A DNA stretch of 64,000 nucleotides from an uncultured Prevotellaceae bacterium (GTDB lineage: Bacteria > Bacteroidota > Bacteroidia > Bacteroidales > Bacteroidaceae), in assembly GCA_949299545.1 (NCBI GenBank), contig CASGAM010000041.1:62001-126000 (forward strand), in the 5' to 3' direction. A program made the position numbers and the translations under genes. Below the pieces are notes generated by a model that saw nothing but the letters and a program-made list of their open reading frames with translations, did no database searches and was not told where the DNA came from. Positions 17,945 through 28,447 of the stretch are shown one piece after another. Position 1 is the stretch's first letter. Each line of letters starts with the position of its first letter.

Positions 17945-17975
17945 CAAATATATGCAAACTGTAAATGAAAACAAA
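17945..17975 (-). promoter_or_regulatory. Promoter of the HU gene
   Basis: TTTG (17975-17972), 19 bp, TATATTTG (17952-17945) on the minus strand, about 44 bp before the start codon. Confidence 0.75.
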
Positions 17976-18056
17976 TTTTTTTCTGAAAAATATTCTTTTT
18001 TTCTGAAAAAAAGCCCTCCGGTGCCGCCATACTTTCCCCGAATGGAATAAATTGTG

Positions 18057-18064
18057 TATTTTTG
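18057..18064 (+). promoter_or_regulatory. Promoter -7 box of the rhomboid gene
   Basis: TATTTTTG fits TAnnTTTG and lies 33 bp before ATG 18098. Only a weak TTT -33 element is present 21 bp upstream. Confidence 0.55.
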
Positions 18065-18097
18065 TGCCGTTATTAACAAACATGAAAAGGATTGCTT

Positions 18098-19027
18098 ATG
18101 ATGAATATGCCTCCCATAACTAAAAATCTGATTATTATAAATCTTCTGTTCTTTTTAGCCAAGATTGTGGCGCAGCGTTATGGTATCGACCTTAATGACG
18201 TGTTGGGGCTCCACTTTTTCATGGCTTCAGATTTCAGACTGTTCCAGCTCATTTCCTATATGTTCATGCACGGCGGTTTAACGCATATCTTTTTTAATAT
18301 GTTTGCCGTTTGGATGTTCGGGCGTGTCATGGAAACGGTTTGGGGGCCGAAACGCTTCCTTATATATTATATGGTTTGCGGGATTGGTGCGGGCTTGGCG
18401 CAAGAAACCGTGCAGTATCTTTCTTACTTGTCGCAAGGTTTGTATAATTATGATAATTATGAGTTGGTAAAAGTTGGTTATGCAATGCTTACGATAGATC
18501 AATATCTGAATCTGTGGACGACTGTCGGCGCGTCCGGAGCCGTATATGGTATTCTTTTGGCTTTCGGCATGACGTTTCCCAACGAACGCATGTTTGTCTT
18601 TCCGTTACCGGTTCCCATCCGTGCGAAATATTTTGTAATCGGTTATGCCGTTATAGAACTGATGTCTGCGCTTGGTAACTCAAATGACGGCGTGGCTCAT
18701 TTTGCGCATTTGGGCGGTATGATATTCGGCCTGTTGTTGATTTTGTATTGGCGGCGGAACAATGGTGGCGGGTATGGCTATGACGGAAATGCCGCGGAAA
18801 AATTAAAAAGATGGTTTACAGACAAGTTCGACCGTTTCTCTGCCCCCAAGCGTCCTAAAATGCGTGTACACATGGGTGGCCGCAGGAAGGACGATTATGA
18901 ATACAATGCACGAAAGAAGGCGGATGAAGATGCGATAAATGCCATTCTTGAAAAGGTGAAAAAATCGGGTTATTCGAGCCTTTCCGACGAGGAAAAGAAG
19001 AAGTTGTTTGATGCGAGCCAACGGTAG
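18098..19027 (+). CDS. Rhomboid-family intramembrane serine protease
   Basis: The 309-residue protein has the six-helix rhomboid core. The catalytic Ser is in GASGAVYG (about residue 146) and the catalytic His in AHFAHLGGM (about residue 204). HGGLTHIFFNMFAVWMFG carries the upstream conserved His and Asn. A basic cytosolic tail (residues about 225-309, rich in Lys/Arg, ending SDEEKKKLFDASQR) follows the last helix. Rhomboids cut transmembrane proteins within the bilayer; the substrate is unknown. I use ATG 18098; a TTG two codons upstream is less likely. It is followed after 3 bp by the EEP gene. Confidence 0.93.
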   Translation: MMNMPPITKNLIIINLLFFLAKIVAQRYGIDLNDVLGLHFFMASDFRLFQLISYMFMHGGLTHIFFNMFAVWMFGRVMETVWGPKRFLIYYMVCGIGAGLAQETVQYLSYLSQGLYNYDNYELVKVGYAMLTIDQYLNLWTTVGASGAVYGILLAFGMTFPNERMFVFPLPVPIRAKYFVIGYAVIELMSALGNSNDGVAHFAHLGGMIFGLLLILYWRRNNGGGYGYDGNAAEKLKRWFTDKFDRFSAPKRPKMRVHMGGRRKDDYEYNARKKADEDAINAILEKVKKSGYSSLSDEEKKKLFDASQR

Positions 19028-19030
19028 GCT

Positions 19031-20110
19031 ATGTTAGGGGTTCTGAAGAATATAATTTTCCAGCTTTTGGCCGGTGCCAATGTCATGGCAGCCCTCTTGT
19101 TGTTGCTTTGTGGGCTGACGTCGCATGTCAATCCGGCGGATTATCCCCGTTTGGTGCTGTTTTGCCTTGGCTTCCCCTTGTTGTTGGGGTTAAATATTGC
19201 CTTTGTTTTCTTTTGGTTGATTTTCAAACCTCGAAGGGTATGGTTGCCGTTGGTCGGATTGTTTTGTTCCATTACTTTCATTTATAAGTACTGTCCTTTA
19301 AACTGGCCTTCAAAACATCCGGATGGAGCATTGAAGCTTGTTTCATATAATGTGGCCTCGTTTGTATTGTCACCGGACGATGAAAAAGGAGGCAATGCGA
19401 TTTTTGATTATTTGCTGGCGAGCGACGCTGATATCATTTGTTTGCAGGAAGCATCTGTTTCAGGGACAAAGACTAAAAAATATATGGAGGATGCTTTTCG
19501 GAAGGCAGGTTACCAAATGGCTTTGGCGGATGGTGAGAAAAGGCTTCTTGTTTGTACCCGTTTACCAGTGATAGATGTCGAACGTATTCGTTATGAGTCG
19601 CTTGGCAATAGTAGCGTGGCTGTACGCGTGTTGTATGAAGGGGATACGTTGCTTGTAGTTAATAATCATTTGGAGTCTTACAGGCTCACACAGGAAGACA
19701 AGCAGCATTACAAACATATCATAACGGATCCCGAGAACCCCGAAACGGAGGATTATTCGCGTGCATTGGTGCAGAAGATGGAGAAAGCTGTCAGAGCGCG
19801 TGGCCCTCAGGCTGATTCTGTTTTGTCGTATGTGGAACGTGCTGGCATACCTTCGGTTGTGCTTTGTGGGGATTTCAATGATTCGCCGATTTCTTATCCA
19901 TGTAATCGCTTTTCTTCTCGTTTTACCGACGCTTATAGCCAATCAGGTAACGGCCCGGGGTTTTCGTATGTGCAGAGGGGCTTTTATTTCCGTATCGACC
20001 ATGTTTATGTCTCCGATGATTGGCGGACATATGAAACGTATGTGGATAGGAGCATTCATGCTTCTGATCACTATCCTTTGGTGACCTATCTGTCCAAACG
20101 CAAAAAATAA
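19031..20110 (+). CDS. Membrane-anchored endonuclease/exonuclease/phosphatase-family protein
   Basis: The 359-residue protein begins with two or three hydrophobic helices (about 5-95) and continues into an EEP-fold hydrolase: LKLVSYNVASF, ADIICLQEAS (metal Glu), VNNHLES, VVLCGDFNDSP (catalytic Asp/Asn) and HASDHYPLV (catalytic His). EEP enzymes cut phosphodiesters in nucleic acids, phospholipids or inositol phosphates; the membrane anchor suggests an envelope role, but the substrate is not evident. It starts 3 bp after the rhomboid stop, so the two are cotranscribed, a pairing that recurs in Bacteroidales as far as I recall. Confidence 0.9.
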   Translation: MLGVLKNIIFQLLAGANVMAALLLLLCGLTSHVNPADYPRLVLFCLGFPLLLGLNIAFVFFWLIFKPRRVWLPLVGLFCSITFIYKYCPLNWPSKHPDGALKLVSYNVASFVLSPDDEKGGNAIFDYLLASDADIICLQEASVSGTKTKKYMEDAFRKAGYQMALADGEKRLLVCTRLPVIDVERIRYESLGNSSVAVRVLYEGDTLLVVNNHLESYRLTQEDKQHYKHIITDPENPETEDYSRALVQKMEKAVRARGPQADSVLSYVERAGIPSVVLCGDFNDSPISYPCNRFSSRFTDAYSQSGNGPGFSYVQRGFYFRIDHVYVSDDWRTYETYVDRSIHASDHYPLVTYLSKRKK

Positions 20111-20162
20111 AGAAAATCATAAATAAATTATCTCTCTTGCTGGGAGAATGTGAAAAAAACGT

Positions 20163-20170
20163 TATATTTG
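20163..20170 (+). promoter_or_regulatory. Promoter -7 box of secDF
   Basis: TATATTTG lies 56 bp before the secDF start, in an AT-rich leader. A TTG at 20137-20139 is 23 bp upstream, slightly long for a -33 element. Confidence 0.55.
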
Positions 20171-20226
20171 CACCTTTGTAGCTTAAAAAGAATTACTAAA
20201 ACATTAATTAATAATTTTCAAGTAAA

Positions 20227-23200
20227 ATGCAAAACAAAGGATTTGTAAAGTTTTTCGCATTGATGCTCACCCTTGTATGTCTGTTTTATCTTTCTTTTTC
20301 ATTGGTGACCCGTTACCATATGAACAAGGTAGATGAGATTACTGCAACCCAAGGCGAGGAAGCCGGTTTCCATTATTTGGATTCTGCGCTGAACAACCCT
20401 GTTTGGTTGGGGGTTTATACCCTTAAGGAGTGTCGCGAAATGGAAATCGGTTTGGGACTTGACCTGAAAGGTGGTATGAACGTCATCCTTGAGGTTTCCG
20501 TACCCGAAGTGGTAAAGGCGCTTGCTGACCACAAAACCGATCCAGCGTTCAACAACGCGGTGGCGCAGGCTGCGAAAGAGGCTGTCAACAGCCAAAGTGA
20601 TTTTATTACCCTTTTTGTAAAATATTACAAGCAGGAAAAGCCTGATGGCAGCCTTGCAGAGTTGTTTGCTACGCAACAACTCAAAGGGAAAGTGACTACC
20701 AAGAGTACGGATGCGGAAGTTGAAAAAGTTATCCGTCAGGAAGTGGAGGCAGCTATCAGCAATTCTTATAATGTGTTGCGTACACGTATTGACCGCTTTG
20801 GTGTCGTGCAACCCAATATCCAGGCTCTTGAAGGTCAACAGGGACGTATCATGGTGGAAATGCCGGGTATTAAAGAACCGGAGCGTGTGCGTAAATTGCT
20901 TCAGGGAAGTGCCAACCTTGAATTTTGGGAAACTTACAATACTCAGGAAATCGTTCCTTATTTGGCAACCCTTGACAGCCGTTTGGCTGAGGCCGGTGCG
21001 GGCTCAGAAGTAACTGATACAGTCGCTGTTTCAGAGATGGAAAATCAGGCAGATACTGTAGCTTCAACAACGGATTTGGCTGCAGCCATGAAAGCCCAAA
21101 CCACAGGTGTTGCGGCCAAAACGTCATCACAAACAGACGAACAATTCCGAAAAGACCATCCGTTGGCATCCATTATGCAGTTTGCACAGGGTGCGTCAGG
21201 TTGTGTCGTAGGCTATGTAAATTGGCGAGATACAGCTGCTGTCAATGCTTATATCCGTTCAGATATTGCAAAAGCCGTATTGCCTTCAGACCTTCGTCTG
21301 AAGTGGGGCGTTAAACCGATAGGTCGAGGTGGTAGCGGCGATATTTTTGAATTATATGCCATTAAAGTGACAGAACGTAACGGACGCGCACCGTTGGAAG
21401 GTGACGTCGTGACTGAAGCAAAAGACGATTTCGACCAGCATAACCGTCCGTGTGTGAGCATGACGATGAATTCTGACGGCGCACGCCGTTGGGCTGTTCT
21501 GACAAAGGCGAATGTAGGCCGTGCCATAGCGATTGTGCTTGATGACTATGTGTATAGCGCCCCGAATGTAGAGAATGAGATTACCGGAGGTGTTTCATCT
21601 ATTACCGGACAGTTTACCATAGAAGATACACGTGACCTTGCCAACGTACTCAATACAGGTAAGATGCCGGCACCTGCACATATCGTTTCAGAGGAAGTGG
21701 TAGGTCCGACACTCGGACAAGAGTCCATCAACCAAGGTTTCACATCATTTGTTATCGCTTTCATCCTGTTGATGATTTTCATGTGCGGCATGTATGGTCT
21801 GATTCCGGGTATGGTGGCAAATTTGGCGATGGTACTTAATTTCTTCTTTACACTCGGTATTTTATCTTCTTTTCAGGCGGCGCTTACCATGTCCGGTATT
21901 GCCGGTATGGTGTTGTCACTTGGTATGGCTGTCGATGCCAATGTGCTTATTTATGAGCGTACGAAAGAAGAATTACGTGCAGGTAAAAGTCTGCGTGAGG
22001 CATTGGCTGACGGTTATTCAAATGCCTTCTCGGCTATTTTTGACTCAAACCTTACTTCTATCATTACTGGTATCATTCTTTATAATTTCGGTACAGGTCC
22101 GATTCGCGGTTTTGCTACTACGTTGATTATTGGTATCTTGGTGTCATTCTTTACAGCTGTATATCTTACGCGTATTGTATACGAATATTTCCTTAATAAG
22201 GATAAGTGGCACAACTTGACATTCACTACTGCTTTGTCGCAGAAGTTCCTCAAGAACCCGCAATACAAATTCATGAGTGCTTATAAGAAGTCATTCACGA
22301 TATTTGGTATTTTGTTAGTTGCCAGCATCGCTTTGTTGTCTGTGCGCGGTTTGAGCAAGAGTATTGATTTCACGGGAGGACGTAATTTCGTGGTCTTGTT
22401 TGAGAATCAGGTTGAACCGGAAACGGTAAGAACGCTTTTGGAGAATAAATTTGAGGGAGCGACTGTGCAGGCCATAGCTTTGGGTACGGATCACAAGACT
22501 ATCCGAATTTCCACTAACTACCGTATAATGGAGGAAGGGACGGAAGTTGATGCTGAAATCGAAGCAACGCTCTTTGATGCTCTTAAATCAGGCAACCTTT
22601 TGTCATCTGATCTTGACTTGCAAACGTTTATCGACCGCGATGACCGTGCGGGAGGTTCTATTATCAGTTCGCAAAAGGTAGGACCATCAGTAGCTGAAGA
22701 TATAACATATGGTGCAATCGCATCCGTTATATTGGCATTGGTGGCTATCTTCTTGTATATTTTACTGCGCTTCCGTAACATAGCATTCTCAGTGGGTGCA
22801 GTTGTAGCACTAACAGTTGATACGCTGTTGATTCTTGGCGCTTATTCTGCAGGATGGGGTTGGATGCCATTCTCATTGGAAATAGACCAGGCATTCATTG
22901 GTGCTATTCTGACGGCAATAGGTTATTCTATTAACGATAAGGTGGTGGTATTTGATAGAATCCGTGAATTCTTCCATCTTTATCCGAATCGTGAGATGCA
23001 GCGCCTTTTCAATGAGTCTATCAACACAACGCTTACACGTACGTTGAATACCTCTTTGACAACACTTTTAGTGTTGCTATGTATCCTCTTCCTTGGAGGT
23101 GAAAGTATCCGCAGTTTCGCATTCGCCATGGTTCTTGGTGTGGTTATTGGAACATGTTCTTCTATTTTCTTGGCAGCTCCAGTGGCTTACCTTGCAATGG

Positions 23201-23235
23201 GTAGAACAATCAAGCATGCGGATGAGCAGAAATAA
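20227..23235 (+). CDS. secDF: Fused protein translocase subunits SecD-SecF
   Basis: This 1002-residue RND-type protein uses the proton gradient to help pull proteins through SecYEG. The SecD half (about 1-640) has GLDLKGGMNVILEV, the periplasmic P1 region with RTRIDRFGVVQPNIQ, and the membrane motif GMAVDANVLIYERTKEE. The SecF half (about 680-1000) has DFTGGRNFVVLFE and YSINDKVVVFDRIRE. A low-complexity insertion around residues 255-310 (TDTVAVSEMENQADTVAST...) lies within the periplasmic part. Fused SecDF of this size is normal for Bacteroidetes. It has its own promoter and terminator. Confidence 0.97.
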   Translation: MQNKGFVKFFALMLTLVCLFYLSFSLVTRYHMNKVDEITATQGEEAGFHYLDSALNNPVWLGVYTLKECREMEIGLGLDLKGGMNVILEVSVPEVVKALADHKTDPAFNNAVAQAAKEAVNSQSDFITLFVKYYKQEKPDGSLAELFATQQLKGKVTTKSTDAEVEKVIRQEVEAAISNSYNVLRTRIDRFGVVQPNIQALEGQQGRIMVEMPGIKEPERVRKLLQGSANLEFWETYNTQEIVPYLATLDSRLAEAGAGSEVTDTVAVSEMENQADTVASTTDLAAAMKAQTTGVAAKTSSQTDEQFRKDHPLASIMQFAQGASGCVVGYVNWRDTAAVNAYIRSDIAKAVLPSDLRLKWGVKPIGRGGSGDIFELYAIKVTERNGRAPLEGDVVTEAKDDFDQHNRPCVSMTMNSDGARRWAVLTKANVGRAIAIVLDDYVYSAPNVENEITGGVSSITGQFTIEDTRDLANVLNTGKMPAPAHIVSEEVVGPTLGQESINQGFTSFVIAFILLMIFMCGMYGLIPGMVANLAMVLNFFFTLGILSSFQAALTMSGIAGMVLSLGMAVDANVLIYERTKEELRAGKSLREALADGYSNAFSAIFDSNLTSIITGIILYNFGTGPIRGFATTLIIGILVSFFTAVYLTRIVYEYFLNKDKWHNLTFTTALSQKFLKNPQYKFMSAYKKSFTIFGILLVASIALLSVRGLSKSIDFTGGRNFVVLFENQVEPETVRTLLENKFEGATVQAIALGTDHKTIRISTNYRIMEEGTEVDAEIEATLFDALKSGNLLSSDLDLQTFIDRDDRAGGSIISSQKVGPSVAEDITYGAIASVILALVAIFLYILLRFRNIAFSVGAVVALTVDTLLILGAYSAGWGWMPFSLEIDQAFIGAILTAIGYSINDKVVVFDRIREFFHLYPNREMQRLFNESINTTLTRTLNTSLTTLLVLLCILFLGGESIRSFAFAMVLGVVIGTCSSIFLAAPVAYLAMGRTIKHADEQK

Positions 23236-23288
23236 TGCTTTTCGTGGAAAATTAGAGATAAATATACGGTAACGTTCTTGAAATGCAA

Positions 23289-23330
23289 TGAGCCCTAAAA
23301 GTCGGACAGATGATTTTTAGGGCTCATTTT
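23289..23330 (+). terminator. Terminator of secDF
   Basis: TGAGCCCTAAAA (23289-23300) pairs with TTTTAGGGCTCA (23315-23326) and is followed by TTTT. The remaining roughly 160 bp to the convergent mscS gene show nothing recognisable. Confidence 0.9.
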
Positions 23331-23493
23331 ATGAGGAAAAATTTTGCAGAGGATATGTATGAGGGCGTTTCAAGTATTTGTCGTACGTTTTTTCTATTCA
23401 GTGTTTTTTGACGGGTTTGATATTCTCCTGTTTTGTAGAACGAAATGGCAAAACGTAGTTATACAGGTCCTTTCAACGTTGGTATCTGGAGAC

Positions 23494-24729
23494 TTATTCA
23501 ATTGGTGTTGCCATAGCCGATTGGAATACGCGCAGATCAAATTCCGGAATGATGGCTAGCACATGATCGAAGACATCGGCTTGTACTCCTTCATAAGGTA
23601 TCCAATCTTTGATGGTAGAGAAAAAGTACAGTTCTACCGGCAAACCGCGGTCGGTGGGCTGAAGATGGCGTACCATACAGTTTAGTTCTTTATTAACAAC
23701 CGGCAAACTTTTTAGGTAGGCGGTCAGATAAGCGCGGAAGACTCCTAAATTGGTTTGTCTGCGGCCGTTTACCAAAATGGCATTGTCAATGCCGTGTTCT
23801 TCGTTATAGGTACGAACTATTTCCTCGGTTTGTTCGATATAGTCTTTCAGAAGGTCTATTTTGCGGTATTTTTCAAGCATTTCCGGTGTACAAAAACGGA
23901 TGCTTGTCATGTCGATGTTAATACTGCGTTTTATGCGACGCCCACCGCTTTCTTTCATCCCACGCCAGTTCTGGAAAGAGTCGCTGACTAACAGATAGGG
24001 TGGGATAGTCGTGATGGTATTATCGAAATTACGAACCTTTACGGTGTTTAGGGTCACTTCTATGACCGTACCGTCCGCACCGTATTTCGGCATGGTGATC
24101 CAGTCACCTACTTTCAGCATGTCATTGGCAGAAAGTTGCACGCCACTGACAAATCCCATGATACTGTCCTTGAAAACCAGCATCAGTACGGCGGCAGATG
24201 CTCCTAAACCTGTCAGTAACGCGCCGGGTGATTTGTCAATTAGTATGGCGATTACGACAATGCTGCCGACAGTCCAAAGTAGCACCTGCAAAGTTTGCAG
24301 TAAACCTTTTAGAGGCCGGTCGCGCAGGTTGTCTTTTACACTGTAAATGGAATATGCCGCTTTGAGAAACGCATTCACGAAAGCCAGTGAAGTGATGGTA
24401 ATATATATTTGGCATAACCGTTGGATAAAGTCAATGGCGCCGGATTCTGCGAAGATGAAGGGAATAAACAGGTAGATAACGATAGGAGCTGCCAACCTGC
24501 TCAGATGAAGGGTGACGTTATGGTCGAAAAGTATATCATCCCAAGTGGCTTTTGTACGTTGTACTATGCGTGAGATGGTTTTTAATATAATCTTACGGCA
24601 GAAAATATCGGCAGCAAAGGCAGTAAGTAAAGCGATGGCTATGGCCATATATTGGTCTAAGAGATCTGCTGTCGTCTGTTTGATGCCCCAGTCGGTGAGT
24701 AAACGGTTGATTCCTTCTATCAGTTCCAT
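23494..24729 (-). CDS. MscS-family mechanosensitive channel (YbdG-like)
   Basis: The 411-residue membrane protein has about five N-terminal helices, then the MscS pore and beta domain: LLTGLGASAAVLMLVFKDSIMGFVSGVQLSANDMLKVGDWITMP and GTVIEVTLNTVKVRNFDNTITTIPP. The C-terminal cytosolic part (RRIKRSINIDMTSIRFC, HLQPTDRGLPVELYFF) and the total length match the E. coli YbdG/MscM branch rather than small MscS. It releases solutes on hypo-osmotic shock. It stands alone; the fcl transcript upstream ends at a terminator before it. Confidence 0.92.
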   Translation of the reverse strand: MELIEGINRLLTDWGIKQTTADLLDQYMAIAIALLTAFAADIFCRKIILKTISRIVQRTKATWDDILFDHNVTLHLSRLAAPIVIYLFIPFIFAESGAIDFIQRLCQIYITITSLAFVNAFLKAAYSIYSVKDNLRDRPLKGLLQTLQVLLWTVGSIVVIAILIDKSPGALLTGLGASAAVLMLVFKDSIMGFVSGVQLSANDMLKVGDWITMPKYGADGTVIEVTLNTVKVRNFDNTITTIPPYLLVSDSFQNWRGMKESGGRRIKRSINIDMTSIRFCTPEMLEKYRKIDLLKDYIEQTEEIVRTYNEEHGIDNAILVNGRRQTNLGVFRAYLTAYLKSLPVVNKELNCMVRHLQPTDRGLPVELYFFSTIKDWIPYEGVQADVFDHVLAIIPEFDLRVFQSAMATPIE

Positions 24730-24755
24730 AATTTTGTATATGATAAATACGTTTC

Positions 24756-24796
24756 AAAAAAAACGGTGTCCGTTGTGCTTTCAGACACTACGGACA
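24756..24796 (-). terminator. Terminator of the fcl transcript
   Basis: TGTCCGT (24767-24773) pairs with ACGGACA (24790-24796); on the minus strand the stem leads into CCG and a T8 run ending at 24756. It lies close to the mscS start, so mscS must have its own promoter or rely on read-through. Confidence 0.75.
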
Positions 24797-24877
24797 ACCC
24801 GATTTGTTCGCCGGTGGTATACAAAAATATTACCGACACCATTTTTTCAGGTGATGTCGTTCACCGTGCGTATCTGT

Positions 24878-26002
24878 TTAAACCGTTTGGTGGTTGATAC
24901 AGATTCCCTCTAAATACCAAGCATACAAACGGTGAATACCCTCGTCAATTTCTATTTTGTGGTGCCATCCCAATTCGTGTAGCTTTGTCACGTCTGTCAG
25001 TTTGCGGAGTGTGCCATCCGGTTTTGTTGCATCCCATCGCAGTTCTCCTTTGAAGCCGATTTCCGCCATAATCTTTTCTGCCACTTCGCGGATACTGACT
25101 TCCTTGCCGGTGCCTACATTAATGTGACAGTTACGGATTTCCTTGTCGCCGGTTTTGTAGGTATCCTTGAAATCGACGTTTAGCAGTACATGTACGCTCG
25201 CATCTGCCATCTCTTCACTCCACAAAAACTCGCGCATTGGCTTGCCGGTTCCCCAAAGCGTGACGGCTTCAGGTGTAATACCATAATGTGCCAGTACGTT
25301 CAGAATGTCGTTTTCTTCAGATGACTCGTTAACGACTGTTTTCCTTCCATCTTTTTCCATGCTTACCGGACGCAGGCCGATGTCTTTCCGTACAGCGTCC
25401 CAATCGTCTTCATTAAGACATTTGGCCAAATGGATTTTGCGAATCATTGCCGGTAATACGTGACTGTTTTCTAAATGGAAATTGTCATTGGGGCCATACA
25501 GGTTTGTCGGCATGACGGCGATATAGTTAGTACCGTATTGCAGGTTGAAACTTTCGCACATTTTCAGACCGGCTATCTTGGCAATCGCATATGGTTCGTT
25601 GGTATATTCCAAAGGTGAAGTCAGCAGACATTCCTCTTTCATTGGCTGGGGGGCTTCGCGTGGATAGATGCAGGTACTACCCAGAAACAAAAGTTTCTTC
25701 ACTCCGTGGCGGAAGCTCTCGCCGATGACGTTTTGTTGAATTTGCAGGTTCTCATAAATAAAATCTGCACGGTACTGCAGATTAGCCATGATTCCGCCTA
25801 CGTGGGCTGCTGCCAATACCACAGCGTCCGGCTTTTCCTCGTCAAAGAAACGTTTTACGGCCTGACCGTCTAACAAGTCCAGTTCTTTATGGCTGCGGCC
25901 AATCAAGTTCTCATAACCTCTGTCCTTCAGGTTATTCCAAATGGCGGAACCCACCAAACCGTGATGTCCCGCCACATATATTTTTGCCTGTTTGTCTAAC
26001 AT
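24878..26002 (-). CDS. fcl: GDP-L-fucose synthase
   Basis: Fcl (WcaG) epimerises and reduces GDP-4-keto-6-deoxymannose to GDP-L-fucose with NADPH. The 374-residue short-chain reductase has the nucleotide motif AGHHGLVGSAIW, LAAAHVGGIMANL, the catalytic Ser in FLGSTCIYP, and YAIAKIAG (Tyr and Lys). Length is a little above the E. coli enzyme (321) because of an insertion around residues 200-240 (RPVSMEKDGRKTVVNESSEE), seen in Bacteroidetes homologues. It lies 8 bp after gmd, completing the two-step pathway. Confidence 0.96.
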   Translation of the reverse strand: MLDKQAKIYVAGHHGLVGSAIWNNLKDRGYENLIGRSHKELDLLDGQAVKRFFDEEKPDAVVLAAAHVGGIMANLQYRADFIYENLQIQQNVIGESFRHGVKKLLFLGSTCIYPREAPQPMKEECLLTSPLEYTNEPYAIAKIAGLKMCESFNLQYGTNYIAVMPTNLYGPNDNFHLENSHVLPAMIRKIHLAKCLNEDDWDAVRKDIGLRPVSMEKDGRKTVVNESSEENDILNVLAHYGITPEAVTLWGTGKPMREFLWSEEMADASVHVLLNVDFKDTYKTGDKEIRNCHINVGTGKEVSIREVAEKIMAEIGFKGELRWDATKPDGTLRKLTDVTKLHELGWHHKIEIDEGIHRLYAWYLEGICINHQTV

Positions 26003-26010
26003 AATGCCTT

Positions 26011-27105
26011 TTATTTAACGATACCTTTCTCAAGATATTCTGCCAGATTCATTTTTACTTGTTCGCCTGCACGTTCGACGGCGACTTTTGCCATGTCTGA
26101 TTCTACCATTAGTTTGACTAATTGTTCGAAAGGTGTTTTTGATGGGTTCCAGCCTAATTCTTTTTTGGCTTTTGTCGGATCGCCCCATAAGTTTACCACA
26201 TCAGTTGGCCGGTAAAAGTCCGGTGAAACTTCTACCAAGCAACGACCGGTCGCTTTATCATAGCCTTTCTCGTCGATACCTTCGCCTTTGAACTCCAATT
26301 CGATACCTACGAATTTAAATGCTAACTGGCAGAATTCACGTACGCTGTGTTGTTCTCCGGTGGCGATAACGAAATCTTCGGGAGTCTTGTTTTGCAGAAT
26401 CAGCCACATACATTCCACATAGTCTTTGGCATATCCCCAGTCACGCAATGAAGACAAATTGCCTAAATAGAGTTTGTCCTGTTTGCCTTGCGCGATGCGT
26501 GCTGCAGCCAATGTAATTTTACGGGTTACAAAAGTTTCTCCGCGTCGTTCGCTTTCGTGGTTGAACAGAATACCGGAACAGCAAAACATGTTGTAAGCTT
26601 CGCGGTATTCCTTGACAATCCAGAACCCGTACAGCTTGGCTACCGCATAAGGACTGTAAGGATGGAATGGCGTGTTCTCGTTTTGAGGGACTTCTTCTAC
26701 TTTTCCATAAAGTTCCGACGTGGATGCCTGGTATATGCGACAGGTTTCTGTCAGGCCGCACTGCCGTACGGCTTCTAAAACGCGCAGTACGCCGACGGCG
26801 TCAACGTCGGCCGTAAATTCCGGAGAGTCGAAACTTACCTGTACGTGACTTTGCGCTGCTAGATTGTATATTTCGGTAGGTTTTACTTTGTTGACTACTT
26901 GTATCATACTCATGGAGTCGCCTAAATCTGCATAGTGCAGATGGAAATGGGGTAGTCCTTCCAAATGGGCGATTCGTTCGCGGAAGTCTACTGAAGAACG
27001 ACGGATGGTGCCGTGTACCTCATAGCCTTTTTCCAATAAAAATTCGGCCAAATAAGAACCGTCCTGACCGGTAATTCCGGTAATCAATGCTACATGCCTG
27101 TCCAT
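26011..27105 (-). CDS. gmd: GDP-mannose 4,6-dehydratase
   Basis: Gmd converts GDP-D-mannose to GDP-4-keto-6-deoxymannose, the precursor of GDP-fucose and related sugars. The 364-residue extended SDR shows [36 protein letters not shown], the active-site [27 protein letters not shown], and [17 protein letters not shown]. It sits between ugd (43 bp) and fcl (8 bp) in one operon. Confidence 0.97.
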   Translation of the reverse strand: MDRHVALITGITGQDGSYLAEFLLEKGYEVHGTIRRSSVDFRERIAHLEGLPHFHLHYADLGDSMSMIQVVNKVKPTEIYNLAAQSHVQVSFDSPEFTADVDAVGVLRVLEAVRQCGLTETCRIYQASTSELYGKVEEVPQNENTPFHPYSPYAVAKLYGFWIVKEYREAYNMFCCSGILFNHESERRGETFVTRKITLAAARIAQGKQDKLYLGNLSSLRDWGYAKDYVECMWLILQNKTPEDFVIATGEQHSVREFCQLAFKFVGIELEFKGEGIDEKGYDKATGRCLVEVSPDFYRPTDVVNLWGDPTKAKKELGWNPSKTPFEQLVKLMVESDMAKVAVERAGEQVKMNLAEYLEKGIVK

Positions 27106-27148
27106 ATTGATTTAGTAATGTTTGTTTTTTGTTTTTATAATTCTTTGT

Positions 27149-28423
27149 TTAGTCTCTACGGAAAATGTCGCGGGTGTAAACCTTATCTTTCACATCATCC
27201 AAACTGCTGTCATAGCGGTTGGCGATGATGGCATCACTTTGCTTCTTGAAAGCTACAAGGTCGTTGACCACTTTTGAACCGAAGAATGTGGTGCCGTCCT
27301 GCAAGGTTGGTTCATAAATCACTACTACGGCGCCTTTTGCCTTGATACGTTTCATGATACCTTGTATGGAACTTTGGCGGAAATTGTCGCTGTTAGACTT
27401 CATCGTCAGTCGGTAGACACCCACCACACAGTTCTTTTCTTCTTCCGGTCTGTAGTCGCCCCGGTTATAATAATCATAGTAACCAGCCATTTTCAGTACC
27501 CTGTCCGCAATAAAATCCTTTCGGGTACGGTTTGATTCTACGATGGCTTCAATGAGGTTTTCCGGCACATCCGCATAATTAGCTAACAGTTGCTTCGTGT
27601 CTTTTGGCAGACAGTAGCCACCGTAACCGAATGACGGATTATTATAATGTGTGCCGATACGCGGGTCTAAACATACGCCGTTGATGATGTCTTGGGTATT
27701 TAAACCTTTCATTTCAGCATAAGTGTCCAACTCATTGAAATAGCTGACCCGTAATGCCAAATAAGTGTTTGCGAAGAGCTTTACTGCTTCAGCCTCAGTC
27801 AAACCCATGAAGAGGGTGTCAATATTTTCTTTGATGGCGCCTTCCTGCAAAAGATTGGCAAAAGTCCGGGCTGCTTCGTTCAGTTGAACTGCTTCGTCGG
27901 CAATGGCTGCAGAAGGAACACCACCGATGATACGGCTCGGATATAGGTTGTCATATAAGGCCTTGCTCTCACGCAGAAACTCAGGGAAAAACAACAGGCG
28001 CAGTCCTTTGCCGTATTTCTTATACAGACTTTCGCAGTATCCTACAGGTATCGTGCTTTTGATGACCATGACAGCCTGGGGGTTGACAGATCTGACGAGT
28101 TCTATCACTTCCTCTACATGACTTGTGTCGAAGTAGTTTCTTACGGGGTCGTAGTTTGTCGGTGCGGCAATCACGACAAAATCTGCTTCCTTATATGCAG
28201 CCTTTCCGTCTAATGTCGCAATGAGTTTCAGTGGTTTTCCTGTTAAATATTGTTCGATGTAAGTGTCCTGAATCGGGCTGATTTGCCTGTTTAGCTTTTC
28301 TACTTTTTCCGGTATGACATCTACGGCATATACTTCATGATGTTGTGCCAGTAATGTGGCGATGGATAGGCCCACGTATCCTGTACCGGCTACGGCTATT
28401 TTTATTTCACTGAATTCTCTCAT
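27149..28423 (-). CDS. ugd: UDP-glucose 6-dehydrogenase (nucleotide-sugar dehydrogenase)
   Basis: The 424-residue enzyme oxidises UDP-glucose (or a related UDP-sugar) to the uronic acid with two NAD+. It has the Rossmann motif [40 protein letters not shown], and the catalytic cysteine in [12 protein letters not shown]. Substrate choice between UDP-glucose and other sugars is not certain; the size resembles the short Ugd type. It precedes gmd and fcl, making a nucleotide-sugar supply group for capsule or exopolysaccharide. Confidence 0.9.
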   Translation of the reverse strand: MREFSEIKIAVAGTGYVGLSIATLLAQHHEVYAVDVIPEKVEKLNRQISPIQDTYIEQYLTGKPLKLIATLDGKAAYKEADFVVIAAPTNYDPVRNYFDTSHVEEVIELVRSVNPQAVMVIKSTIPVGYCESLYKKYGKGLRLLFFPEFLRESKALYDNLYPSRIIGGVPSAAIADEAVQLNEAARTFANLLQEGAIKENIDTLFMGLTEAEAVKLFANTYLALRVSYFNELDTYAEMKGLNTQDIINGVCLDPRIGTHYNNPSFGYGGYCLPKDTKQLLANYADVPENLIEAIVESNRTRKDFIADRVLKMAGYYDYYNRGDYRPEEEKNCVVGVYRLTMKSNSDNFRQSSIQGIMKRIKAKGAVVVIYEPTLQDGTTFFGSKVVNDLVAFKKQSDAIIANRYDSSLDDVKDKVYTRDIFRRD

Positions 28424-28447
28424 GGTTTTCTTTTTGATAGCACCGTG

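Noticed and set aside
22209-22230. Sigma-54-like TGGCAC...TTG sequence inside secDF
   Set aside because: Spacing to the GC element is wrong and it lies within a coding region; no sigma-54 promoter could be supported in the window.
23344-23559. 71-codon plus-strand frame after the secDF terminator
   Set aside because: It overlaps the end of mscS antisense, has low-complexity hydrophobic sequence and no promoter.
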